Program-made: the position numbers and the translations under genes
Shown here: positions 24,883-33,003 of the stretch, in pieces
Position numbering within the stretch: position 1 is the stretch's first letter
Layout of the letters: each line of letters begins with the position of its first letter
Assembly (NCBI GenBank): GCA_017625755.1
Contig: JAGAKG010000045.1
Coordinates: forward strand, 1-62,827
Origin: Clostridia bacterium
GTDB taxonomy: Bacteria; Bacillota; Clostridia; Oscillospirales; CAG-272
Reading direction: 5' to 3'
Length of the DNA stretch: 62,827 nt
Notes under the pieces: model-generated
The model's database searches: none
What the model was told of the DNA's origin: nothing
Seen by the model: only the letters and a program-made list of their open reading frames with translations

Positions 24883-26538
24883 ATGAGCAGAAACGCTAAA
24901 GACCTGAAGAAGATAAATCTCCCCGAGGGCGCGAGATATAACGGTATCGTAATTCCCGAGGGTTTCAAATTTGAGACCGATAAGGGTAACGGATACAGAA
25001 CGACCGCGCCCTATCTTATTTCCAAGGAGGACGGAGGATACGCGCCCGAAATAGTGAATGTCGATGTGGGCAGACAGCTTTTCGTTGACGATTTTCTTAT
25101 AGAAGAAAGCACGCTCGAGCGCGCATATCACAAGGCGGTGATCCGCGACGAGCCTGTATTCAAGTCGGAGAGACCGTGGGAGAAGGGGAACTCCGCGGTT
25201 CCCGTAAGCGGAGGACTGTGGTACGACGAGGAAGCAGGTCTCTTTAAAATGTGGTACTCTGCGGGCTTTTGCGTTCGTCTGGCATACGCCGAGAGTAAGG
25301 ACGGTATCAATTGGGAGCGCCCCGATATAAACGAGGACGGAACCAATATTCTTTTGCGCGATGTGTCGCAGGTATGCTCAACTAGTGTGATTATAGATAA
25401 GTCGGCGCCGGCAGAGGAGAGATACAAGCTTATGCTCCGTCTGCGCGATATGGCGGTCGAGATAGACCGCGCCGCGACTCTCTATACCTCGCCCGACGGA
25501 ATAAATTGGAAGATGGTAGCTCGTACGGGCGAGTGCGGCGACCGCACATCCTGCTTCTACGACGAGTTGAATAAGCAGTGGGTTTTCTCGATACGCAATA
25601 CCGTACCCGGTGTGGCGTGGGGCGAGACCGTATATCCCTCGAAGTGGATTCGTACGCGCGGATACCACTCGGGTAAGACATTTGTCGAGGCGGGAAAGTG
25701 GGATTGGAGCGATCCCGATAAGTCACCTGTGTTCTGGCAAAAGACAGACGCCGACGACGGCGTGGACCATTCTCAGCTTGGCGAGCGTCCCCCCCAACTT
25801 TACAATGTTGACGCGATAGCCTATGAGAGTGTTACCCTTGGAATGTTCCAGATATGGTACGGTCCCGAGGTGCATGAGCTGAAGATAACTCAGAGACCTA
25901 AGATAACCGAACTTCAGGCTATGTATAGCCGTGACGGATTTCATTTTGAGCGTCCCGTGCGCGGAGTTGGCAATGCCTTTATCCCCGCGGCGAGATGCGA
26001 CGGAAGATGGGACTACGGATATGTCCAGTCGGTGACGGGCGGAGTGGTAGTTTATGACGACGAGCTTCGCATATACTACGCGGGCTTTTCGGGACAGTCG
26101 CAAAACGCCGAGGGTGAGACGGTCTACGAGGCTCACAGCGGCGGCGCGCTCGGACTCGCGACTCTCAGACGAGACGGATTTGCTTCGCTTGACGGAAGCG
26201 GAAGTGTGACCACAAAGCCGCTTACGGTTACAAAGGAAGTGAAATATCTCTTTGTCAATGCAAACGCCGAGGGCGGAAGCCTTCGCGCCGAGATACTCGA
26301 CCTTGACGGAAGCGTGCTTGACGGATATTCCGCTGACGATTGTATTCCTATGACTGAAAATTCCTGCAAGGAAAGGCTCGCTTGGCGCGGCGGAGACGAC
26401 CTCTCCTTCCTGCGAGGCAAGGGCTTCCGCTTCAGGTTCATTCAGGATAACGCCGAGCTTTATTCATTCTGGCTCGCTCCCGACGAGAGAGGAGAATCGG
26501 GCGGAGCTATGGCGGCAGGCTATGTATCGGGGAAATAA
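24883..26538 (+). CDS. Cytoplasmic beta-propeller glycosidase-like protein
   Basis: 551 residues; no signal peptide and no anchor. Otherwise it follows the preceding protein module by module: GRQLFVDDFLIEESTLERAYH, GGLWYDEEAGLFKMWYSAGF, YAESKDGINWERPD, YNVDAIAYESVTLGMFQIWYG, and the same C-terminal sandwich (VTTKPLTVTKEVKYLFVNAN ... LYSFWLAPDERG). GGAGG is 9 nt before the ATG. The pair suggests one enzyme acting outside and one inside on related glycans or oligosaccharides; no catalytic residues can be confirmed by eye. It has its own promoter. Confidence 0.7.
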   Translation: MSRNAKDLKKINLPEGARYNGIVIPEGFKFETDKGNGYRTTAPYLISKEDGGYAPEIVNVDVGRQLFVDDFLIEESTLERAYHKAVIRDEPVFKSERPWEKGNSAVPVSGGLWYDEEAGLFKMWYSAGFCVRLAYAESKDGINWERPDINEDGTNILLRDVSQVCSTSVIIDKSAPAEERYKLMLRLRDMAVEIDRAATLYTSPDGINWKMVARTGECGDRTSCFYDELNKQWVFSIRNTVPGVAWGETVYPSKWIRTRGYHSGKTFVEAGKWDWSDPDKSPVFWQKTDADDGVDHSQLGERPPQLYNVDAIAYESVTLGMFQIWYGPEVHELKITQRPKITELQAMYSRDGFHFERPVRGVGNAFIPAARCDGRWDYGYVQSVTGGVVVYDDELRIYYAGFSGQSQNAEGETVYEAHSGGALGLATLRRDGFASLDGSGSVTTKPLTVTKEVKYLFVNANAEGGSLRAEILDLDGSVLDGYSADDCIPMTENSCKERLAWRGGDDLSFLRGKGFRFRFIQDNAELYSFWLAPDERGESGGAMAAGYVSGK

Positions 26539-26602
26539 CCTTTTGTACCGAAAAGTGTAAAGTGGAGAACCGAAATATAAGGAGCTTTATGCTTTATAAA
26601 AT

Positions 26603-26645
26603 CTCGGGCGTTGTTCGAAAAGCGCAGTGCCCGAGGCGCTTTTAT
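26603..26645 (+). terminator. Terminator-like hairpin after the cytoplasmic propeller gene
   Basis: CTCGGGC/GCCCGAG with a 19-nt loop, followed by GCGCTTTTATC. It lies 65 bp past the stop. Confidence 0.5.
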
Positions 26646-26684
26646 CGTAAAATAATGACAATTATAATTTAACATAACAACAAT

Positions 26685-26752
26685 CCGTGTTTTTTTGTAT
26701 TTTTGCCTTGCTTTGTGTGATGTAATTACTACAATAAAATGTTAAAATGTAA
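26685..26752 (+). promoter_or_regulatory. AraC-type promoter element, copy C, with 150-nt leader
   Basis: CCGTG, T-run, ATTTTTGCCTTGC, TTTGTGTGATGTAAT and ATAAAATGTTAAAAT. It controls the discoidin-like gene at 26901 and probably the solute-binding gene behind it. The untranslated leader (26756-26900) has no recognised riboswitch. Confidence 0.75.
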
Positions 26753-26900
26753 GTGTATAATTGGAAACATAGTTAAAAGTGTTGAAAATGCCTGAATCCC
26801 TAATACACAACAGAAATACAACATTAAAGACTAAACGCATACCGTAAGGTTGCTGTTTATAAAGAATTTTAATTACCGATAACGGTAGAAAGGAATTATT

Positions 26901-28091
26901 ATGAAAAAATTTATTGCAATGGCTCTTTGTCTTATGGTGCTTGTGTGCGCATTCTGTATGGCAATAAGCGGTGCGGATGAGGTTCCGCGTCCTGTTGGAA
27001 CAAAGGAGCTTACAACCCTCAGCGCTCTCCCCACGACCGACCCTCTTATCGTTGACCTGACGGAGAATATGACGGCTCCCGCGGTATATTCAAGCTACGG
27101 ATACAACCCTGAGTCTCTCTCGACATACGACAGATGGGAGCTTAACAGATTCCTCACATACGGTCTTACAATAAATGGAGTCCACGCGCTCAAGAGACCT
27201 CTTGATACTGCGATAGACGATGTATGGACTAACGGAAATGTAAACGCTAACGGCGCTTCCTCGCTCGCTAACGGAATGAAGCGTAACGGAGCTGTTGAGT
27301 TTCTCGTTGGACAGACTCTTTACAATGTCAATGGAGAAACAGGCAAGGATAACAGCAGATATCAGTGCTATATGACCTTCAACTTCAATCAGTTGGCTAA
27401 TATCGATAGCTTTGGATTTATCGGCGGTTCTTACGGTAACCAATTTGCCGCTTACGATGTGTTCGTAAGTAAGGACGGAGAAAACTGGGATAATGTCGGA
27501 TATATAGACCAGCTTCAGAGAAAGGTCGACGGAACGGCTGACTATACTTACATAGACGCTAAGGTGCTTGGCGAGGACTCTCTCGGAAAGGTATATACAA
27601 ACGACCAGACGGTAGAGAACAATTGCGGAAGCGCAGGACGCCTTTATCTCTACGACCTTGACGGCGTTGAGGCTCAGTTCCTTAGAATTTGCGTTACCGT
27701 TTACCAGAGATGCTCTGTTACCGACCCCACGGTATATGAAAACCATGTAAGGCAGTACACCGATTTCCAGAGCGCTTCTTGGAGAGATATGGTTGTTTAC
27801 GGAACACTCCTTGACAAGGCGAACACCGTAACGGCAACCGAGGCTGCGGCGCCTCAGACCACCGAGACCCCCACCCTTGGCGATAACCTCGGCGGACTTA
27901 TCCCGACAAAGCCTTCCAAGACAACCGCTGCTGAGACTACGACCGCAGCAGAAACAACAACTGCGGCTCCCGAGACGACCGCAGAGGAAAAGTCGGGATG
28001 CGGAAGCTCTGTTGGCGTTTCTATGATAGCTATGGCACTTACGGCAGTAGGAGCTACTACCATTGTAGTAAGCAAGAAGAAAAGAAGATAA
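26901..28091 (+). CDS. Secreted discoidin-like (F5/8 type C-like) protein with C-terminal anchor
   Basis: 396 residues. A signal peptide is followed by a beta-sandwich carrying the pattern of F5/8-C/CBM32 modules (IDSFGFIGGSYGNQFAAYDVFVSKDGENWDNVGYID ... AQFLRICVTVYQR). A Thr/Glu-rich linker with ETTTAAETTTAA repeats then leads to S-G-C-G-S, one helix and KKKRR. The tail matches that of the secreted propeller (ALTAVG, then basic end). It probably binds a sugar at the cell surface (inference). AAAGGA precedes the ATG. The solute-binding gene starts 21 bp later, so they form one transcript. Confidence 0.7.
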   Translation: MKKFIAMALCLMVLVCAFCMAISGADEVPRPVGTKELTTLSALPTTDPLIVDLTENMTAPAVYSSYGYNPESLSTYDRWELNRFLTYGLTINGVHALKRPLDTAIDDVWTNGNVNANGASSLANGMKRNGAVEFLVGQTLYNVNGETGKDNSRYQCYMTFNFNQLANIDSFGFIGGSYGNQFAAYDVFVSKDGENWDNVGYIDQLQRKVDGTADYTYIDAKVLGEDSLGKVYTNDQTVENNCGSAGRLYLYDLDGVEAQFLRICVTVYQRCSVTDPTVYENHVRQYTDFQSASWRDMVVYGTLLDKANTVTATEAAAPQTTETPTLGDNLGGLIPTKPSKTTAAETTTAAETTTAAPETTAEEKSGCGSSVGVSMIAMALTAVGATTIVVSKKKRR

Positions 28092-28112
28092 TTCGGAGCG
28101 GAGGTTCAATTT

Positions 28113-29648
28113 ATGAAAGTGATTCGTATACTTTCTCTCGTTCTTGCGATTCTTATGGTAATGAGCTGCTTCATTTCCTGTAAAAAGAACGAGGAGGGAG
28201 AGGGCGAGGAAACGACCGTTACTACGGTTGGTTCGGATGAGCCCAATCCCATGTATGACGAGGACGGTGGCGGACGAGATTTCGTTTTCCTTACCCGCGA
28301 TCATACGGAAGAATTCACATATTCCTACCTTGAGGTAGGCGCTGAGGCGACAGATACGGGCGACCGTGTATCCTCGGCAGTCTATAACAGAGATAATCAC
28401 CTTGAATCCACATTCAATATAAACATCATTGCTGAGCCCATCAAGCAGAAGAACTATGCAAGTACTCTCGAGAAGGATGTTCTCGGCGGCGTTGGCGGAT
28501 ATGATGTTGTTATGCCTATGATGTCTACCGCGTTCTCTGCGGCTACAAAGGGATATCTGCTTGAGTTCGGCTCGCTCCCTTATATTGACATTGAGAAGGA
28601 TTACTGGAACTCGGAGATCTATAACTCTACCTCGATATCGGGTTACAACTTCTTTGCGGTTGGCGAGGCAAATATTTCCTCGTATAACTCTGTTGGAGCG
28701 CTTTACTTCAACAAGAAGCTCGTTGAGGATAAGCACCTTTCCGATCCTTATGAACTTGTAAGAAACAACCAGTGGACATTTACCGCTATGAAGGAAATGA
28801 CCGTTGAGGTTGTCGAGGATATCGACGGCGATACCAGCGATATGACATATAAGGACAGATGGGGATTTTGCAGCAGTGCTTATATGTGGATGCCTCTCTT
28901 CTACTCCTCGGGATATATGATGATAGAGAAGGATGAGAGCGATATGCCTTATCTTTCGGGAATTTCTCCTGAGAACTCTGAGGTAGTTAATACTCTCCTC
29001 ACAACTATCGCAACCTTCCTTAATGACAACAATTACTGTTTGTCGACACACGACCCCAAGAACGAGTTTGCTGAAATTCCCAGCGGAATGGGACTCCGTA
29101 CCGATATGTTCGTTAACGGCGACAGAGCTTTGTTCTGGATGGAGGGTATCTACGGACAGTACTACCTTAGAACGATGGTAAGCGAGTATGGAATTCTTCC
29201 TATTCCGAAGTGGAATGCCGAGGCACCCTATGCCGCTATCGCGCATCAGGACCATACATCTGCTATGGCTCTTACCACCTGCACACAGGATGTGGGACTT
29301 TCCGCAGCTGTTATTGAGGAAATGGCACTTTTCTCTACGGGTAACGAAGAAGGTAAGCTCAAGGAGGAGTTCTATGAGCAGACCATTCGCGTAAGAGGAT
29401 CGAGAGACGACGCTTCCTACGAGATGCTCGACTATCTCTATGAGACGGTCGTTATGGATTTGGCGCTTGTAATGAAGGCATCGGGTCTTGGTATCGACGG
29501 TACTATAAGAACGATGGTACAGAACAACAACACCAACTTCACGGGAATGTTCTCCACAAGCTCCCAGGGATTTGAGCTTGTGCTTGGTGAGCTTAACAAT
29601 AAGTATATAGATGTGGCAACAACACAGCTTGCAGGCTCTGCAGAATAA
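28113..29648 (+). CDS. Extracellular solute-binding lipoprotein (ABC sugar type)
   Basis: 511 residues with a lipoprotein signal (VLAILMVMSCFISC-K, lipobox F-I-S-C near residue 28). A Glu/Thr-rich tether is followed by a family-1-like binding protein fold: 'LESTFNINIIAEPI', 'GGYDVVMPMMSTAFSAATKGYLLEF', 'GALYFNKKLVED', 'NGDRALFWMEGIYG'. It would capture oligosaccharides for an ABC importer; no permease or ATPase gene is in the window, so the transporter partner must be elsewhere. GGAGG is 8 nt before the ATG. It ends the AraC-type operon at a strong terminator. Confidence 0.85.
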   Translation: MKVIRILSLVLAILMVMSCFISCKKNEEGEGEETTVTTVGSDEPNPMYDEDGGGRDFVFLTRDHTEEFTYSYLEVGAEATDTGDRVSSAVYNRDNHLESTFNINIIAEPIKQKNYASTLEKDVLGGVGGYDVVMPMMSTAFSAATKGYLLEFGSLPYIDIEKDYWNSEIYNSTSISGYNFFAVGEANISSYNSVGALYFNKKLVEDKHLSDPYELVRNNQWTFTAMKEMTVEVVEDIDGDTSDMTYKDRWGFCSSAYMWMPLFYSSGYMMIEKDESDMPYLSGISPENSEVVNTLLTTIATFLNDNNYCLSTHDPKNEFAEIPSGMGLRTDMFVNGDRALFWMEGIYGQYYLRTMVSEYGILPIPKWNAEAPYAAIAHQDHTSAMALTTCTQDVGLSAAVIEEMALFSTGNEEGKLKEEFYEQTIRVRGSRDDASYEMLDYLYETVVMDLALVMKASGLGIDGTIRTMVQNNNTNFTGMFSTSSQGFELVLGELNNKYIDVATTQLAGSAE

Positions 29649-29667
29649 TCCGAACAATTAAAAATCA

Positions 29668-29702
29668 AGGGTGTTACGCAAACGCGTAACACCCTGCTTT
29701 AT
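29668..29702 (+). terminator. Terminator of the solute-binding gene
   Basis: A 12-bp perfect stem AGGGTGTTACGC/GCGTAACACCCT with AAAC loop, then GCTTTATT. Confidence 0.85.
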
Positions 29703-29724
29703 TACTTCACAAAAAGATTTGCGA

Positions 29725-29753
29725 TTGACATACGGGGAATAATATGATACAAT
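29725..29753 (+). promoter_or_regulatory. Sigma-A promoter of the GntR gene
   Basis: TTGACA (29725-29730), 17 bp, TACAAT (29748-29753). Confidence 0.75.
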
Positions 29754-29807
29754 TGTAATGGTTTTATAGCTTTTTCTGTCTAATAAACGAAAATAACGGA
29801 GGAGCAA

Positions 29808-30527
29808 ATGAAAAGAACACCCGCTTATATACATGTGTATTCCGATTTGAAATCGGGGATATTATCAAAGAAATATGATGTAGGTATGCTTTTACCGCCC
29901 GAGCCCGAGCTGGAGCAGCTATACGGTGTCAGCCGCACAACTGTGCGCAAGGCGATAGCTATGCTTCTGAGCGACGGATATATTACCGTCAAGCAGGGAT
30001 ACGGAACACAGGTCATCAGCCGCAAGGTGAGTCAGAATCTGAATTTGCTGACATCTATCTCTCAGAGTCTGAGGAAGAAAGGGTATGCTATCGGGGTCAA
30101 AAATACCTTTGTGGAAAAGCTTCGCGCAAATGCGGTTCTCGCACACGATTTTCATATAGAGGAGGGGAGTGAGCTTGTCTGCGTACACCGTATTCAGCTT
30201 GCCGACGGAGACCCCGTGGCGATTACCAAAAACTATATACTGGCTTCTTTGGTGCCCGATATTGAAAAAAAGAGCGAGGAGATAGTTTCGCTTTACGATT
30301 ATTTGCTGAAAAATTACTCCCTGAGGTATACCGACGCAAAGGACACCATAAGCGCGATATCGGCTGATTACGAGGAAGCTGTTGTGCTTGGAATAGAGCC
30401 TAAGACCGCTCTTATGACAATCAAAAGAATATGCTATATCAACGACATTGTCGCCGAGGTCGACGATGTCAGAATCATTGCGGATAAATACGAATTTGAA
30501 ATATATATGAAAGGTAAGAACGCTTAA
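29808..30527 (+). CDS. GntR-family regulator (HutC/UTRA type)
   Basis: 239 residues. The winged helix is at 10-72 (YIHVYSDLKSGILSKKYDVGMLLPPEPELEQLYGVSRTTVRKAIAMLLSDGYITVKQGYGTQV) and a UTRA effector domain occupies 90-235. GGAGG is 5 nt before the ATG. It is followed by the aldolase-kinase-GRE operon, whose promoter spacer contains AACATAATTATGTT; the same palindrome, AAACATAATTATGTTT, overlaps this gene's stop codon. It is probably the repressor of that operon, with an intermediate of the pathway as effector (inference). Confidence 0.88.
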   Translation: MKRTPAYIHVYSDLKSGILSKKYDVGMLLPPEPELEQLYGVSRTTVRKAIAMLLSDGYITVKQGYGTQVISRKVSQNLNLLTSISQSLRKKGYAIGVKNTFVEKLRANAVLAHDFHIEEGSELVCVHRIQLADGDPVAITKNYILASLVPDIEKKSEEIVSLYDYLLKNYSLRYTDAKDTISAISADYEEAVVLGIEPKTALMTIKRICYINDIVAEVDDVRIIADKYEFEIYMKGKNA

Positions 30528-30548
30528 ACATAATTATGTTTGAGCGTT
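30519..30548 (+). promoter_or_regulatory. Palindrome/hairpin overlapping the GntR stop (operator copy and terminator)
   Basis: AAACATAATTATGTTT (30526-30541) is a perfect palindrome extended by AACGCT/AGCGTT arms and followed by CTGCTCTTTT. It includes the TAA stop. It can work as an intrinsic terminator and, as DNA, as a second GntR operator about 66 bp from the promoter copy. Confidence 0.65.
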
Positions 30549-30581
30549 CTGCTCTTTTAAACAAAAGTTTTCGGCGAGTTA

Positions 30582-30610
30582 TTGACAAGTAAACATAATT
30601 ATGTTATAAT
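30582..30610 (+). promoter_or_regulatory. Promoter with operator in the spacer: aldolase-GRE operon
   Basis: TTGACA (30582-30587), 17-bp spacer, TATAAT (30605-30610). The spacer is filled by the palindrome AACATAATTATGTT (30592-30605), so a bound GntR dimer would block RNA polymerase directly. Confidence 0.85.
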
Positions 30611-30644
30611 GTTTTTACATATTATAAAAAGGAGAAGTTTACTT

Positions 30645-31322
30645 ATGGAACTTAATCGTATTACTGTACCCCGAATGATAGATCTGAGTTGCGTTAAAAC
30701 AAATGTTACTATGCAGGAGCTGAATGAAATGGTAGACCTCGCAAAGAAATACCGCTTCATCTGCTGCTTTGCTATGCCTTGCTTTACCCCTTGGCTTGCT
30801 GAACAGATCAAGGACGAAAAGGATATTCTGCTTGGCGGAACTATCGGATTTCCGTCGGGAGCAGACCTGAGTTCGACCAAGCTCGCCGCTGAGCGAGAGC
30901 TTCTGGCTATGGGCTGCGACGAGATAGATATGGTTATAAATGTCGGCGCGCTCAAGTCGGGTATGTATGACTATGTAAAAGAGGAGATAGCCGCGGTAGT
31001 CAAGACTGCCGAGGGTATTCCCGTAAAATCTATACTCGAGGTTGCTTACCTTACCGATTATGAAATTCAGAAAGCGTCCGAGCTTGCCGTAAGCGCGGGA
31101 GTAACCTTTGTAAAGACGGGTACGGGCTGGGCTCCCACACCCTCGACCGTTGAGCATGTAAAGCTTATCAAATCGGTTGTCGGCGACGCGGCGTATATCA
31201 AGGCTGCGGGCGGCGTAAAGGACCTCAAGACTATAAGAGAAATGGTAGACGCGGGATGTAGCCGCTTCGGTATCGGAATCAAGTCTGTCAAGTCTATCCT
31301 TCAGGAGCTTGAGAGTATGTAA
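30645..31322 (+). CDS. deoC: DeoC-family class I aldolase
   Basis: 225 residues of the deoxyribose-phosphate aldolase family. Visible hallmarks: GGTIGFPSG, EIDMVINVGALKSG, the Schiff-base lysine in FVKTGTGW, and IKAAGGVKD. The usual ending 'RIGTS' reads 'RFGIGIKS' and 'KTSTGF' reads 'KTGTGW', so it is a divergent subgroup that may cleave something other than 2-deoxyribose-5-phosphate. AAGGAG is 10 nt before the ATG at 30645; codons upstream are promoter. It is the first gene of a five-gene operon with a sugar kinase, an alcohol dehydrogenase and a glycyl radical enzyme. Confidence 0.8.
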   Translation: MELNRITVPRMIDLSCVKTNVTMQELNEMVDLAKKYRFICCFAMPCFTPWLAEQIKDEKDILLGGTIGFPSGADLSSTKLAAERELLAMGCDEIDMVINVGALKSGMYDYVKEEIAAVVKTAEGIPVKSILEVAYLTDYEIQKASELAVSAGVTFVKTGTGWAPTPSTVEHVKLIKSVVGDAAYIKAAGGVKDLKTIREMVDAGCSRFGIGIKSVKSILQELESM

Positions 31323-31365
31323 TTGCCCGATAGGGATGTTGTAATTATTGAAAGGTAGGTTCGGT

Positions 31366-32877
31366 ATGGATTGCATTTTAGCCTATGATTTGGGAACGGG
31401 CGGCGTCAAGGCGTCGCTGTTCGGTTGCGACGCGACCTGTCTTGCTTCGACGGTTGTCGAATATACGACATATCACCGCCCGGGCGGACTTCGTGAGCAG
31501 AATCCCGAGGATTGGTGGCAGGGAATAAAGGGCGCCACGAGAACACTGATGGCTCAAACGGCAGAAAAGGGAATAAAGGCTTCTGTCGCCGCTATCGGTC
31601 TTTCGGGACATAGCCTTGGCGTCGTCGCGGTAGACTCGCACGGGGAGCTGCTTTGCGAGAATACGCCGATCTGGTCAGACGAGCGTGCCGAAAAGGTCGC
31701 AAAGCCATTTTTGAGCGCCGCGGGTGAGTCCGATTGGTACCACGCGACGGGCAACGGCTTTCCTCCGCACCTATATGCGGCGTTCAAAATTATGTGGTAT
31801 AAGCAAAATGCCGCTGAGCTTTATAATAAAGCGTGCAGATTCCTTGGTAGTAAGGACTATATAAATTTCCGTCTGACGGGCGTTATGGCGACAGACCGCT
31901 CTTACGCCTCGGGTAGCGGAGTCTATGACCTTGTCGGTAAAAAATACAGAGAAGATTACCTTGAAATTATGGGTATATCTTCCGAAAAGCTCTGCGAGAT
32001 AACGGCGTCCCATACCGTCATCGGCTATCTTAGTGAGACATCTGCCCGTGAGATTGGCTTACCCTCGGGTATTCCCGTGGTGTCGGGAGGCGTTGATAAC
32101 GCTTGTATGACCTTGGGCGCGGGCTGCTACGAGGACGGAGACGCCTACGCATCACTCGGTACATCGGCGTGGGTAGCGGCTTGCAGTAAAGCCCCTGTGC
32201 TTGATTTTGAGAAACGCCCCTATGTGTGGGCGCATTGTGTGGAGGATATGTATGTGCCGAATATTGGCATATTCGCCTCGGGTAGCGCTCTTGATTGGGT
32301 AAAGACTAATCTTCTCGGCGGCGTTTGTGCAAATTACGACGAATTTTTCTCGCTGGTTGCAAGCTCACCGACGGGAGCTAAGCATTTGTTCTTCAACCCC
32401 TGCCTTGCAGGCGGAAACTATATGGACGAGTCATCTCATATACGCGGCTGCTTCACGGGGCTTGACCTCTGTCATAACGGTGCGGATATCGCGCGCGCTA
32501 CGGTGGAGGGCATAGCATATCATCTGAAGCTTGCGTGGGAGGTGCTGAGCCCCAAGCTTGACACGAAGGAGCTTTTGCTCGTCGGCGGAGGCGCGAAAAG
32601 TCCTATCGCAAGACAGATATATGCCGACATTTTCGGTATGCCCGTGATAAGAACCGATGTCGTCAGAGACGCGGCATCGCTTGGCGCGGCGGCAGTTGCC
32701 GCTTATGGAGTTGGGCTTTGGAGCGATTACAGTCCTATCCGCGCGGCGCACGGTAAGCCGAGTGTGACCGAGCCCGACCGACAGAGCGCGCGTCAATATG
32801 AAAAGCTGTTTGAGATTTATAAATACATCAGTTACTGTCAGTCGCATATCGGCGACCTGATCAGAGAAATAGAATAG
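31366..32877 (+). CDS. FGGY-family carbohydrate kinase
   Basis: About 503 residues. N-terminal phosphate motif (LAYDLGTGGVKASLF), 'LREQNPEDWWQG', 'IGLSGHSLGVVAVD', and the C-terminal FGGY nucleotide motif (LLLVGGGAKSPIARQIYADIFGMPV) with DAASLGAAAVAAYG. The overall pattern is closest to xylulokinase/gluconokinase-like members. It would phosphorylate the sugar before aldol cleavage by the adjoining DeoC-like enzyme (inference). The ATG at 31366 follows AGGTAGG by 6 nt. It is 43 bp after the aldolase gene. Confidence 0.85.
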   Translation: MDCILAYDLGTGGVKASLFGCDATCLASTVVEYTTYHRPGGLREQNPEDWWQGIKGATRTLMAQTAEKGIKASVAAIGLSGHSLGVVAVDSHGELLCENTPIWSDERAEKVAKPFLSAAGESDWYHATGNGFPPHLYAAFKIMWYKQNAAELYNKACRFLGSKDYINFRLTGVMATDRSYASGSGVYDLVGKKYREDYLEIMGISSEKLCEITASHTVIGYLSETSAREIGLPSGIPVVSGGVDNACMTLGAGCYEDGDAYASLGTSAWVAACSKAPVLDFEKRPYVWAHCVEDMYVPNIGIFASGSALDWVKTNLLGGVCANYDEFFSLVASSPTGAKHLFFNPCLAGGNYMDESSHIRGCFTGLDLCHNGADIARATVEGIAYHLKLAWEVLSPKLDTKELLLVGGGAKSPIARQIYADIFGMPVIRTDVVRDAASLGAAAVAAYGVGLWSDYSPIRAAHGKPSVTEPDRQSARQYEKLFEIYKYISYCQSHIGDLIREIE

Positions 32878-32931
32878 AAGTATAGCGTGAAAGTTGTTTC
32901 TTGCTGACAGGAAAATTAACTGTTTCACATG

Positions 32932-32986
32932 CGAATTTTGACAAAGGCAAAATTCGTCTATTACAATTTGTGTCGCCGCTTTAGCG
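32932..32986 (+). other. Two hairpins between the kinase and dehydrogenase genes
   Basis: GCGAATTTTG/CAAAATTCGT (about 32934-32960) and GCCGC-TTTA-GCGGC (about 32973-32986), close to the next ribosome site. They may tune relative expression or mRNA stability inside the operon; there is no T-run, so they are not clear terminators. Confidence 0.45.
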
Positions 32987-33003
32987 GCAGAATGGAGATT
33001 AAT

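Noticed and set aside
27090..29657. An 855-codon open frame on the minus strand
   Set aside because: It lies wholly opposite the discoidin-like and solute-binding genes, which have ribosome sites, signal peptides and family motifs; the antisense translation has no recognisable domains.
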